A DNA stretch of 64,000 nucleotides from Gemella sp. zg-570 (GTDB taxonomy: Bacteria > Bacillota > Bacilli > Staphylococcales > Gemellaceae): contig NZ_CP076443.1 in assembly GCF_018866345.1 (NCBI RefSeq), positions 581,501 through 645,500 of the forward strand. Reading direction: 5' to 3'. Every line of letters begins with the position of its first letter. The first letter of the stretch is position 1. The notes under the pieces were generated by a model, which searched no databases, was not told the DNA's origin, and worked only from the letters and a program-made list of their open reading frames with translations. Position numbers and translations under genes: made by a program. Shown here piece by piece: positions 15,601-21,026 of this stretch.

Positions 15601-15629
15601 TTTCTTTTTCTAAGTCTTTTTTTGTTCAT
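15507..15629 (-). CDS. Cassette 1 toxin-like hydrophobic peptide
   Basis: A 40-residue peptide: a strongly basic N-terminus (MNKKRLRKRKEQSKK) followed by a single hydrophobic segment (TIITINFIIAIINLITALIN region). ATG 15629 is preceded on the minus strand by AAAGAAAGGAGGG. The promoter is near-consensus. This layout, with a convergent antisense promoter at the 3' end, is that of type I toxins (TxpA/BsrG-like membrane peptides of Bacillus prophages). Toxicity is inferred; the sequence is not a recognised family member. Confidence 0.65.
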   Translation of the reverse strand: MNKKRLRKRKEQSKKDNTIITINFIIAIINLITALINFFK

Positions 15630-15656
15630 CGTTTTCCCTCCTTTCTTTATATTATA

Positions 15657-15685
15657 ATTATACATCAAAAGAGATATATTGTCAA
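15657..15685 (-). promoter_or_regulatory. Cassette 1 toxin promoter
   Basis: On the minus strand TTGACA (15680-15685), 17 bases, TATAAT (15657-15662): full consensus at both elements. The -35 faces a plus-strand TTGACA at 15714-15719 in a short divergent region that is repeated upstream of cassette 2. Confidence 0.85.
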
Positions 15686-15735
15686 GAGTTTTTAGAGAAT
15701 TTTTTTAAAAAATTTGACAAAATATTTTAACGCAT

Positions 15736-15764
15736 AATAAACAAGCCTAAGGGTTTATTTTTTT
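15736..15764 (+). terminator. Terminator-like hairpin
   Basis: AATAAAC (15736-15742) pairs with GTTTATT (15753-15759), followed by a T run. It lies just downstream of a plus-strand TTGACA (15714-15719) that has only a weak -10, so it may end a very short transcript or be a remnant. Confidence 0.5.
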
Positions 15765-15825
15765 AAACAAAATTAAGTATGAATATATTTCCGGGTAATT
15801 AATTTATGAAAATAATTAAATTTTA

Positions 15826-15854
15826 TTGATTTTTATTTGGGAAAATGGTATATT
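15826..15854 (+). promoter_or_regulatory. Promoter for DUF2335-like gene pair
   Basis: TTGATT (15826-15831), 17 bases, TATATT (15849-15854), 25 bases before the first gene of the pair. It allows expression independent of phage late transcription. Confidence 0.65.
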
Positions 15855-15879
15855 TAATTAAACAGAGGAGGTTTTTACT

Positions 15880-16068
15880 ATGGATAAAAATGCAAAGTTA
15901 CATTTTTTAAATGGTATTTTATTAGCTTTTAATTTTAATTTTTTTAAAGTAGGTAAACCTAATTTTAAAACACATTTAGATGATAAAAAAAATTTAGAAA
16001 ATGATTTTAATAATATTAGTAAAGATTTTTTGGGAGTAACTAATGACTTCAAAGAAAGATATTGCTAA
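15880..16068 (+). CDS. Small protein upstream of DUF2335-like gene
   Basis: A 62-residue protein with AGAGGAGG at 15863-15870. It begins with a hydrophobic, aromatic stretch (LHFLNGILLAFNFNFFKVG) and continues with a charged Asn/Asp/Lys-rich part. It overlaps the next gene by 26 bases, suggesting translational coupling. Codon use is A-rich, unlike the G+T-rich phage late genes on either side. I do not recognise it. Confidence 0.65.
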   Translation: MDKNAKLHFLNGILLAFNFNFFKVGKPNFKTHLDDKKNLENDFNNISKDFLGVTNDFKERYC

Positions 16069-16453
16069 AAATAATGATATAAATAAAATTCAAAAACAAA
16101 TAGAGGCATTATCAAAAAAAGATAAATTATTACTTTTACAAAAAATAGAGATAACTGAAGAATATAGTGGGATGTTACCACCACCAGCAATGCTAAAGGA
16201 GTTTGACAATATAATTCCTAATGGTGCTGATAGATTGATGAAATTGTTAGAGGTAGAAGTTAAAGAACGCCATGAAAATAATAAAATTTATTTAAAGTAT
16301 ACTAGTGTGGGCTTGTATTTGGCTTTTGCTTTAGCTATAGGTGCATTTATAGGTGGTTTTTATTTGGCAGTTAAAGGAAATAATATAGGGGCTGCTATTT
16401 TAATTGGTTCTGTTTTATCTGGAGTGATAATTTCTTTTATAAAGGGTAAATAA
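16043..16453 (+). CDS. DUF2335-like membrane protein
   Basis: A 136-residue protein. Residues about 35-70 (SGMLPPPAMLKEFDNIIPNGADRLMKLLEVEVKERHEN) match the DUF2335 signature, a proline-containing segment followed by an amphipathic helix. Two membrane segments follow (about 90-110 and 115-132) and the end is basic. DUF2335 proteins are common in prophages and their function is not established. Independent promoter and A-rich composition mark this pair as a moron-like insert between cassettes 1 and 2; a host-benefit or exclusion role is speculation. Confidence 0.75.
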   Translation: MTSKKDIAKNNDINKIQKQIEALSKKDKLLLLQKIEITEEYSGMLPPPAMLKEFDNIIPNGADRLMKLLEVEVKERHENNKIYLKYTSVGLYLAFALAIGAFIGGFYLAVKGNNIGAAILIGSVLSGVIISFIKGK

Positions 16454-16460
16454 TATAATA

Positions 16461-16557
16461 TAAATTAAAAGAGAGTGTTTTAACTCTCTTTTTGTGTGTC
16501 TATGTAATATTTATATAGCTTTTCTGCTGTTTTTAGGGTCATGTTTTCTATTTTGCG
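16461..16557. repeat. 96-bp direct repeat, copy 2
   Basis: Second copy of the terminator-plus-HTH-3'-end repeat described at 15152-15247, differing by one extra T in the hairpin loop before the sequences diverge at 16558. Confidence 0.9.
16467..16492. terminator. Bidirectional terminator
   Basis: AAAAGAGAGT (16467-16476) pairs with ACTCTCTTTT (16483-16492). It ends the DUF2335-like pair on the plus strand and the cassette 2 HTH gene on the minus strand. Confidence 0.8.
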
Positions 16558-16671
16558 CTCGCCTGTTATGTATTTTTGGAGCATGTTTATGTTTAAGTTT
16601 GTAGCTTTTCCTATTTGGTAGGCTGTTATTTGACCGTTTAGTAATTTTTCTATGTGGTGTTGTATAATCAT
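16480..16671 (-). CDS. Cassette 2 small helix-turn-helix protein
   Basis: A 63-residue paralogue of the cassette 1 protein. The N-terminal half differs (HIEKLLNGQITAYQIGKATN), while the last 25 residues (from RKIENMTLK onward) are identical. ATG 16671 has AGGAGGT upstream on the minus strand. The change confined to the recognition half suggests a different DNA target with a shared C-terminal oligomerisation part; that reading is inference. Confidence 0.75.
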   Translation of the reverse strand: MIIQHHIEKLLNGQITAYQIGKATNLNINMLQKYITGERKIENMTLKTAEKLYKYYIDTQKES

Positions 16672-16741
16672 TTTTTTACCTCCTGAATATTTTATGTTGT
16701 GTGGGCTTGTATTTTTTATTTGTCCATGTTATAATTAAGCA

Positions 16742-16875
16742 AGATATAAGGAGGGGATTTTTCCCCAGCCTTATTATTTTAAAAATTTTTCAAACAACTC
16801 TACTAAAATTTTTAATATCTGTAAGGTGCAATATACTATATTAATTTTTATTAGTAGGGTTGAAATTTTTTTTTG
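16742..16875 (+). ncRNA. Cassette 2 antisense RNA (candidate)
   Basis: Plus-strand promoter TTGTAT-17-TATAAT (16707-16712, 16730-16735) with extended -10 (TGTTATAAT). The RNA would begin near 16742, fold ATAAGG-A-GGGG / CCCC-AG-CCTTAT (16745-16774), and run antisense across most of the toxin-like gene. A long inverted repeat (16795-16808 with 16846-16862) followed by T runs is a fitting terminator, giving about 135 nt. Confidence 0.6.
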
Positions 16876-16890
16876 TTTTTTCTTGCTCAT
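16774..16890 (-). CDS. Cassette 2 toxin-like hydrophobic peptide
   Basis: A 38-residue peptide with a basic start (MSKKKQKKIS) and a hydrophobic/amphipathic remainder (TLLIKINIVYCTLQILKILV then ELFEKFLK). ATG 16890 follows a strong AAGGAGGTGAG on the minus strand. Same design and position as the cassette 1 peptide, with little sequence identity. Its mRNA would end in the hairpin at 16745-16774. Confidence 0.65.
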   Translation of the reverse strand: MSKKKQKKISTLLIKINIVYCTLQILKILVELFEKFLK

Positions 16891-16912
16891 TTTCTCACCT
16901 CCTTATGTTTAT

Positions 16913-16941
16913 ATTATACTCTAAAAAGAGGTTAAAGTCAA
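16913..16941 (-). promoter_or_regulatory. Cassette 2 toxin promoter
   Basis: Minus strand TTGACT (16936-16941), 17 bases, TATAAT (16913-16918). It diverges from the promoter of the putative structured RNA; the two -35 elements are 28 bases apart. Confidence 0.8.
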
Positions 16942-16969
16942 GAGTTTTATGAGAATTTTTTTTAAAAAT

Positions 16970-16998
16970 TTGACAAAATATTTTAATTTTGTTAATAT
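16970..16998 (+). promoter_or_regulatory. Promoter for structured RNA / endolysin
   Basis: TTGACA (16970-16975), 17 bases, TAATAT (16993-16998). Transcription would begin near 17005, exactly where the first stem of the putative structured RNA starts. Confidence 0.75.
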
Positions 16999-17004
16999 GA
17001 TTTT

Positions 17005-17342
17005 AGAGATAAAAACCAATCCTTAGTGATTTAACCTATCTCTTTCTAAAACACTAATGTTAGTAAATCTATAGTGATATAGAAGTGTAATAGAAGCACG
17101 TTACACTGCTTGGCAGAGCTTAATAACTGTTCCTTTGCGATAAGCCTAAAAAGCACAACATAGGGAGTTAGTTTTAATAACTAATCGATTACTCCGTTCG
17201 GTAGTTTTTAACCGTTCCGTGCTTTGTATAACAGGGGTACGTTATACTGCCTACCACAGGCTTTGTGAGTGGTCTTTTAGTAGTGAGCGAAAAGAGAGTT
17301 AGCTATTCGTTATTTTGGCTTACTTTTGTAAGGCAATTTTAT
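17005..17342 (+). ncRNA. Putative structured phage RNA with internal repeat
   Basis: About 340 bases with no usable reading frame, less AT-rich than the flanks, and full of paired segments: AGAGATA/TATCTCT (17005-17011, 17037-17043); AGTGTAA/TTACACT (17084-17090, 17101-17107); AAAGCAC/GTGCTTT (17150-17156, 17219-17225) enclosing GGAGT/ACTCC and TAGTT/AACTA; GTATAAC/GTTATAC (17226-17232, 17241-17247); and a last stem CTTAC/GTAAG (17319-17323, 17328-17332). The second and fourth hairpins share loop and flanking sequence, so they form a repeated unit. It may be a separate RNA or a long leader of the endolysin gene. Not recognised as a known class. Confidence 0.6.
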
Positions 17343-17417
17343 TTTAAAAAGTAAATTTATAAGTTAATTTTAAGTCAATTTTTGGTTGGCTTTTTTATTT
17401 TGAAAGGAGTTTTTTTT

Positions 17418-18107
17418 ATGGTAACACAGACAGAAGCGATTAGTTGGGTAAAAAGTAAGATAGGGGGGCGTACTGATTTTGACGGTTGGTATGGTTCTCA
17501 GTGTGTGGATTTGATTATGGCTTATGTTTATGATAATTGGGGCGGTAAAGTTCACGGTAATGCTATTAATTATGTTAATAATGCTTTGCCAGCTGGTTTT
17601 AGGCGTTTTAAAAAGGGTGAGGTTACTATTCAACCAGGTGATATTGTGGTATGGAATATTACTTTACCTTGGGGGCATATTGGCATTTGTACGGCTGTAA
17701 ATGGAGGTTTGCTTACTTGTGTTGAGCAAAATGTAGACGGCAACGCAGACGCTTTGACAAAGGGAGGCCCTGCAAGGGTTGTTAATAGGTATGATGGCTT
17801 GGTTGCCGCTATTATTAGGCCACCTTATGATGTTGATGGTGCAAATGATAGGGAGTGGACAAGGGTTCCTGAGAGTTGGCATTTTACGGTTACGGCTGGG
17901 TCTTTAAATGTTAGAAATGAGCCTAGGCTTGATTGTGAAGTGGTGGCTGTTTATAAAAGGGGTCAAGTTATTAATTATGATAGTTATTGCATAGCTAATG
18001 GTTATGTGTGGGTTTCTTATGTTTCTTCTAGTGGTAAGCGTAGGTTTGTTGCGACTGGTACTTTTAGGGATAATAAAAACCAAATGGAATTTGGCCATTT
18101 TAGATAG
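17418..18107 (+). CDS. Endolysin with CHAP and SH3b domains
   Basis: A 229-residue protein; ATG 17418 follows GAAAGGAG (17402-17409). Residues about 5-125 form a CHAP domain, with the catalytic Cys in GSQCVDLI (near residue 29), the His in WGHIGIC and downstream acidic residue, a papain-like amidase/endopeptidase that cuts peptidoglycan. Residues about 155-225 (TVTAGSLNVRNEPRLDCEVVAVYKRGQVI) are a bacterial SH3 wall-binding domain. No signal peptide, so release depends on the holin. It is unusually separated from the holin by 2.8 kb. Confidence 0.9.
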   Translation: MVTQTEAISWVKSKIGGRTDFDGWYGSQCVDLIMAYVYDNWGGKVHGNAINYVNNALPAGFRRFKKGEVTIQPGDIVVWNITLPWGHIGICTAVNGGLLTCVEQNVDGNADALTKGGPARVVNRYDGLVAAIIRPPYDVDGANDREWTRVPESWHFTVTAGSLNVRNEPRLDCEVVAVYKRGQVINYDSYCIANGYVWVSYVSSSGKRRFVATGTFRDNKNQMEFGHFR

Positions 18108-18110
18108 TTT

Positions 18111-18132
18111 AAGGGAGCTTATTTGCTCCCTT
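18111..18132. terminator. Bidirectional terminator after endolysin
   Basis: AAGGGAGC (18111-18118) pairs with GCTCCCTT (18125-18132), followed by T run on the plus strand. It also overlaps the end of the converging cassette 3 HTH gene. Confidence 0.85.
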
Positions 18133-18307
18133 TTTTTGTTTGTTTGTAGTAGTTGTATAGTTTTTCTGCTGTGGCTAGTGTCATGTTGTCTATTTTGTTA
18201 ATACCGTTTTTGTAGCGTTGTATTGTTGTTGGGTTTAGGTTTAGACTTTTAGCTATTGTGTAGGCTGTAATATTGCTGTTTAGTAGTTTTTCTATTTCTT
18301 TTTTCAT
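18119..18307 (-). CDS. Cassette 3 small helix-turn-helix protein
   Basis: A 62-residue protein (MKKEIEKLLNSNITAYTIAK...) with the same helix-turn-helix layout and a C-terminal NMTLATAEKLYNYYKQTKKGS segment that matches cassettes 1 and 2 at most positions. ATG 18307 uses the GGAG inside the preceding micropeptide frame. Third member of a paralogous set within 3.1 kb. Confidence 0.75.
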   Translation of the reverse strand: MKKEIEKLLNSNITAYTIAKSLNLNPTTIQRYKNGINKIDNMTLATAEKLYNYYKQTKKGSK

Positions 18308-18310
18308 GTT

Positions 18311-18409
18311 TTATTCTCCTTTTTTATTCTCCTTGTTTTTTAGGTATAGACTTATTATAAATTTTACTAATGCTAATATTATAAAAAATATTCCTAGTTT
18401 TAATATCAT
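18311..18409 (-). CDS. Cassette 3 membrane micropeptide (possible)
   Basis: A 32-residue frame (MILKLGIFFIILALVKFIIS then a lysine-rich end) ending three bases before the HTH start, as if co-translated. One membrane segment with a positive C-terminus. There is no clear ribosome-binding site before it, so translation is uncertain. Confidence 0.4.
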   Translation of the reverse strand: MILKLGIFFIILALVKFIISLYLKNKENKKGE

Positions 18410-18447
18410 TTTGTTTACTTTAACTTGAAATTTGTTATAATTATAGG

Positions 18448-18510
18448 TAAGGGGATTTCTCCCCTTAATCTTAATTTATTAATTTTGATATTAATATTAA
18501 GATTATACCT
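18448..18510 (+). ncRNA. Cassette 3 antisense RNA (candidate)
   Basis: Plus-strand TATAAT at 18436-18441 with extended TG (TTGTTATAAT) and a weak -35 (TTTACT, 16-base spacing). RNA would begin near 18448 at the stem TAAGGGG/CCCCTTA (18448-18454, 18461-18467), then AATCTTAAT/ATTAAGATT (18467-18475, 18496-18504), overlapping the 3' end of the toxin-like gene. The 3' end is not defined. Confidence 0.5.
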
Positions 18511-18584
18511 ATAATTAAGTCTATCAGTGCGTCTAATAGTAGTTTTTCCCACTGTATAGGCTTTTTATTTTGTTTAGGTTTCAA
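18471..18584 (-). CDS. Cassette 3 toxin-like hydrophobic peptide
   Basis: A 37-residue peptide starting at TTG 18584, with AAAGAAAGGAGC upstream. Basic start (MKPKQNKKPIQWEK) and a strongly hydrophobic helix (LLLDALIDLIIGIILILISK). The leader carries GTAAAGTT/AACTTTAC (18613-18620, 18627-18634), a stem just upstream of the ribosome-binding site, a feature known from type I toxin mRNAs where translation is held back. Toxin function inferred. Confidence 0.65.
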   Translation of the reverse strand: MKPKQNKKPIQWEKLLLDALIDLIIGIILILISKLIN

Positions 18585-18641
18585 GCTTTATTGCTCCTTT
18601 CTTTATTTTTTAGTAAAGTTTTTATCAACTTTACATATATT

Positions 18642-18670
18642 ATTATACACAATATTGTCTGTTTTGTCAA
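18642..18670 (-). promoter_or_regulatory. Cassette 3 toxin promoter
   Basis: Minus strand TTGACA (18665-18670), 17 bases, TATAAT (18642-18647): perfect consensus elements with consensus spacing. Confidence 0.85.
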
Positions 18671-18753
18671 GTGTTTTTTATGATTTTTTTAATATTTTAC
18701 ATAAATAAAGTGTATAGAAAAAGAGAAAAAGTATTAAAAAAGAGAAAAAAATA

Positions 18754-18782
18754 TTGGCAAGAACAATATAATATTGTATAAT
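18754..18782 (+). promoter_or_regulatory. Cassette 4 toxin promoter
   Basis: Plus strand TTGGCA (18754-18759), 17 bases, TATAAT (18777-18782). Cassettes 3 and 4 are divergent from this region. Confidence 0.8.
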
Positions 18783-18813
18783 ATTATTATCAAGCTAGAA
18801 AGGTGTTAAAAGC

Positions 18814-18939
18814 TTGAAAAAGTGGGATGAAAAAATCGACGAAATCAAAGACTTCATCGACAAGTTGGTTTTGTTGGTATTATCACTTGGAACTTTAGCT
18901 AGTTTGATTAAGTGGATAATACAAACATTATTAAAATAA
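18814..18939 (+). CDS. Cassette 4 toxin-like hydrophobic peptide
   Basis: A 41-residue peptide beginning at TTG 18814 with AGAAAGGTG at 18797-18804. The N-terminal part is charged (MKKWDEKIDEIKDFIDK), more acidic than in the other three, and the rest is one membrane helix (LVLLVLSLGTLASLIKWIIQ). It is followed by the hairpin AGGGGC-GAAA-GCCCCT (18946-18961). Same cassette design on the opposite strand. Confidence 0.65.
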   Translation: MKKWDEKIDEIKDFIDKLVLLVLSLGTLASLIKWIIQTLLK

Positions 18940-18964
18940 TTATATAGGGGCGAAAGCCCCTAAT
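18830..18964 (-). ncRNA. Cassette 4 antisense RNA (candidate)
   Basis: Minus-strand promoter TTGTTA-17-TATAAT (18994-18999, 18971-18976) with extended -10 (TGTTATAAT). The RNA would start near 18964, form the stem AGGGGC/GCCCCT and run antisense into the toxin-like gene. The left end is approximate. Confidence 0.5.
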
Positions 18965-19004
18965 AATTGAATTATAACATTTTTTTAAGTTTATAACAAG
19001 AGGT

Positions 19005-19097
19005 ATGAAAGATTTATTTTTAAATATTGGTGGTTTAATTGTAAAAATACTTATTTTATGTGTTACTATATATGTTTTTTATAAAATGTTAGTATAG
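19005..19097 (+). CDS. Cassette 4 membrane micropeptide
   Basis: A 30-residue frame (MKDLFLNIGGLIVKILILCV then TIYVFYKMLV) with CAAGAGGT just before ATG 19005, better supported than its counterparts in cassettes 1 and 3. One membrane segment. It lies between the toxin hairpin and the HTH gene. Function unknown. Confidence 0.5.
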   Translation: MKDLFLNIGGLIVKILILCVTIYVFYKMLV

Positions 19098-19130
19098 CTA
19101 TATATATTTGAACTTAAGGAGGTGAAGATT

Positions 19131-19325
19131 TTGGAAAAATTAACGTTAAAGATGCTAAGGGTTAAGTTTAATTTGTCGCAAGATGAAGTGGCTGGGCGTT
19201 TGAATATATCCGCTGCGACTTGGAGCAAGTGGGAAAGAGCTATTAATTTCCCTAGTGTACCAGATATTAAAAAAATAGAAAAACTTTTTAATATCACTTA
19301 TGCTGATATTGATTTTAAAATATAA
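19131..19325 (+). CDS. Cassette 4 XRE-family helix-turn-helix protein
   Basis: A 64-residue protein starting at TTG 19131, 6 bases after TAAGGAGGTG (19115-19124); a GTG at 19122 lies inside that site. It is a complete Cro/C1-type domain (MEKLTLKMLRVKFNLSQDEV, then AGRLNISAATWSKWE as the HTH). It belongs to a different XRE subfamily than the three minus-strand proteins, yet occupies the same place in the cassette. Regulator role is inferred. Confidence 0.8.
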   Translation: MEKLTLKMLRVKFNLSQDEVAGRLNISAATWSKWERAINFPSVPDIKKIEKLFNITYADIDFKI

Positions 19326-19380
19326 ATTAGCCTTAGTTTATTTTTTTACTGATTATTATTTATGAATAGTTTACGCAATT

Positions 19381-19402
19381 AAAAGGAGCATTAGCTCCTT
19401 TT
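19381..19402 (+). terminator. Terminator near prophage right end
   Basis: AAAAGGAGC (19381-19389), loop ATTA, GCTCCTTTT (19394-19402) with a T run. It ends the cassette 4 transcript. The prophage-chromosome junction should lie in 19330-19520, because the next gene is a host biosynthetic gene with host composition; no attachment core can be defined from one end alone. Confidence 0.75.
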
Positions 19403-19520
19403 TTTATTTTGGCTATTTTTATAAAAAAAGATGAAAAAATATTTCATGGGGTGTTTTTATTTTTCTATATAAAATTTTGGCAAGTTTATACTTTTTATCA
19501 TAGCCAACCTATATTTTAAA

Positions 19521-20828
19521 TTATTTATTAAACTCACTATATATTGTTCTAATAGTATGCTCATAATCTGAATTATGAACTCCTACTATAATATTTATTT
19601 CATCACTTGTTTGAGATATAACTATTACATTTATTCCTGCTTTACCAAGAGCTGAAAATAGTCTGCCTGAAGTACCGATTTTGTTTTTCATTTGTGAACC
19701 GACTGTCGCTATTAGCGATATTTCATTCATTACTGTTATTTCATCTGCATTTGTAATTTTTTTAAGTTTAGCAATTAGTTCATGAATAAAAGGCTTAATA
19801 TCTTCAGTTGCTACAATAACTGAAAAAGAGTCTATTCCACTAGGTATATGCTCAATACTTACATTATATTCTTCAAAAATTATCAAAGTTTTACTTATTA
19901 GACCAATTTCATTTGACATATGATTTTTCTTTATTGTAATTATAGAAAAATCTTTTTTACCAGCTATACCTGTAATTACATTATTGGTTTCATCTTTACT
20001 GTTTTTTATAATAGTTCCTTTATTAGTTGGATTGTTGGTATTTAATATTTGAATAGGAATATCCTTATCCTTTACAGGAAAAATAGCTTCTTCATGAAGA
20101 ACACTAGCTCCCATATATGACAACTCACGCAATTCTGTATAATTTATTAAATCAATTTCCTTTGGGTTATCAACTATTCTTGGGTCTGCCATTAGGACAC
20201 CAGAAACATCAGTCCAATTTTCATAGACTTCAGCATTAGACACATTAGCAATAATTGCCCCAGTAACATCTCCGCCACCCCTTGACATTATTTTTATTTC
20301 TCCACTAGGAAGAGAACCATAAAAACCAGGTATAAGTAACTTAGAATTATTTTTTATTATTTCATCAAATTTATTTTGAGTTTTTTCATAATTTACACTT
20401 CCATTATAATTGAAGAAAATTAAATCTTTAGCATCTACAAATTTATAGTCCAGATATTCAGCCATTAATAAAGCTGTAAGATACTCACCTCTACTAACTA
20501 AATAGTCTTCATCTATATATTTTACTAACTCTTTTTCAAGCTTATCTAATTCTTTTTCAATATCAAAATTAATATTCAAATTATTTCTAATTTCTATAAA
20601 TCTTTTTCTTATTATAGAATAAATATTTTCACAATTTATATTATATTTTATGTGAGCATAACACAAATACAGTAAATCTGTTATCTTATTATCTTCCTTA
20701 TGAGCCTTGCCAGCCGCACTAACTACAACAAATTTTCTTGACTTATCACTTACTACAATTTCTTTTACTTTTTTAAATTGCTCCGAACTTGCAACTGAGC
20801 TACCACCAAATTTAGAAACTTTAACCAT
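19521..20828 (-). CDS. Aspartate kinase
   Basis: A 435-residue monofunctional aspartokinase, the first step from aspartate to lysine, threonine and methionine. The N-terminus VKVSKFGGSSVASSEQFKKV is the kinase signature; RGGGDVTGAIIANVSNAEVYENWTDVSGVLMADPRIV is the nucleotide/aspartate-binding region; two ACT domains occupy about 300-435 (IGTSGRLFSALGKAGINVIVISQ). The length fits the ThrD/YclM group rather than a homoserine dehydrogenase fusion. It is the first host gene after the prophage and converges on it. No leader riboswitch is visible upstream. Confidence 0.9.
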   Translation of the reverse strand: MVKVSKFGGSSVASSEQFKKVKEIVVSDKSRKFVVVSAAGKAHKEDNKITDLLYLCYAHIKYNINCENIYSIIRKRFIEIRNNLNINFDIEKELDKLEKELVKYIDEDYLVSRGEYLTALLMAEYLDYKFVDAKDLIFFNYNGSVNYEKTQNKFDEIIKNNSKLLIPGFYGSLPSGEIKIMSRGGGDVTGAIIANVSNAEVYENWTDVSGVLMADPRIVDNPKEIDLINYTELRELSYMGASVLHEEAIFPVKDKDIPIQILNTNNPTNKGTIIKNSKDETNNVITGIAGKKDFSIITIKKNHMSNEIGLISKTLIIFEEYNVSIEHIPSGIDSFSVIVATEDIKPFIHELIAKLKKITNADEITVMNEISLIATVGSQMKNKIGTSGRLFSALGKAGINVIVISQTSDEINIIVGVHNSDYEHTIRTIYSEFNK

Positions 20829-21026
20829 AATAACTCCTTTTAATAATAATTTATAAATATTATATCACTATAGAAATTTTTATCAATAGAATAAAATAAA
20901 AAAGCAAAGAAGTCTTTATAACTATCTTAACTTTTTAAATTTTATATTTAATTAATATAGTATTAAAAATTTATGTTCGAAATAAAAAATTAATTTATTT
21001 ACTTAAAATAAATAAGTGATTAAAAA

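Noticed and set aside
15430-15657. 75-residue plus-strand frame overlapping cassette 1
   Set aside because: It has no ribosome-binding site and is the antisense of the basic/hydrophobic peptide gene, which has a strong promoter and ribosome-binding site.
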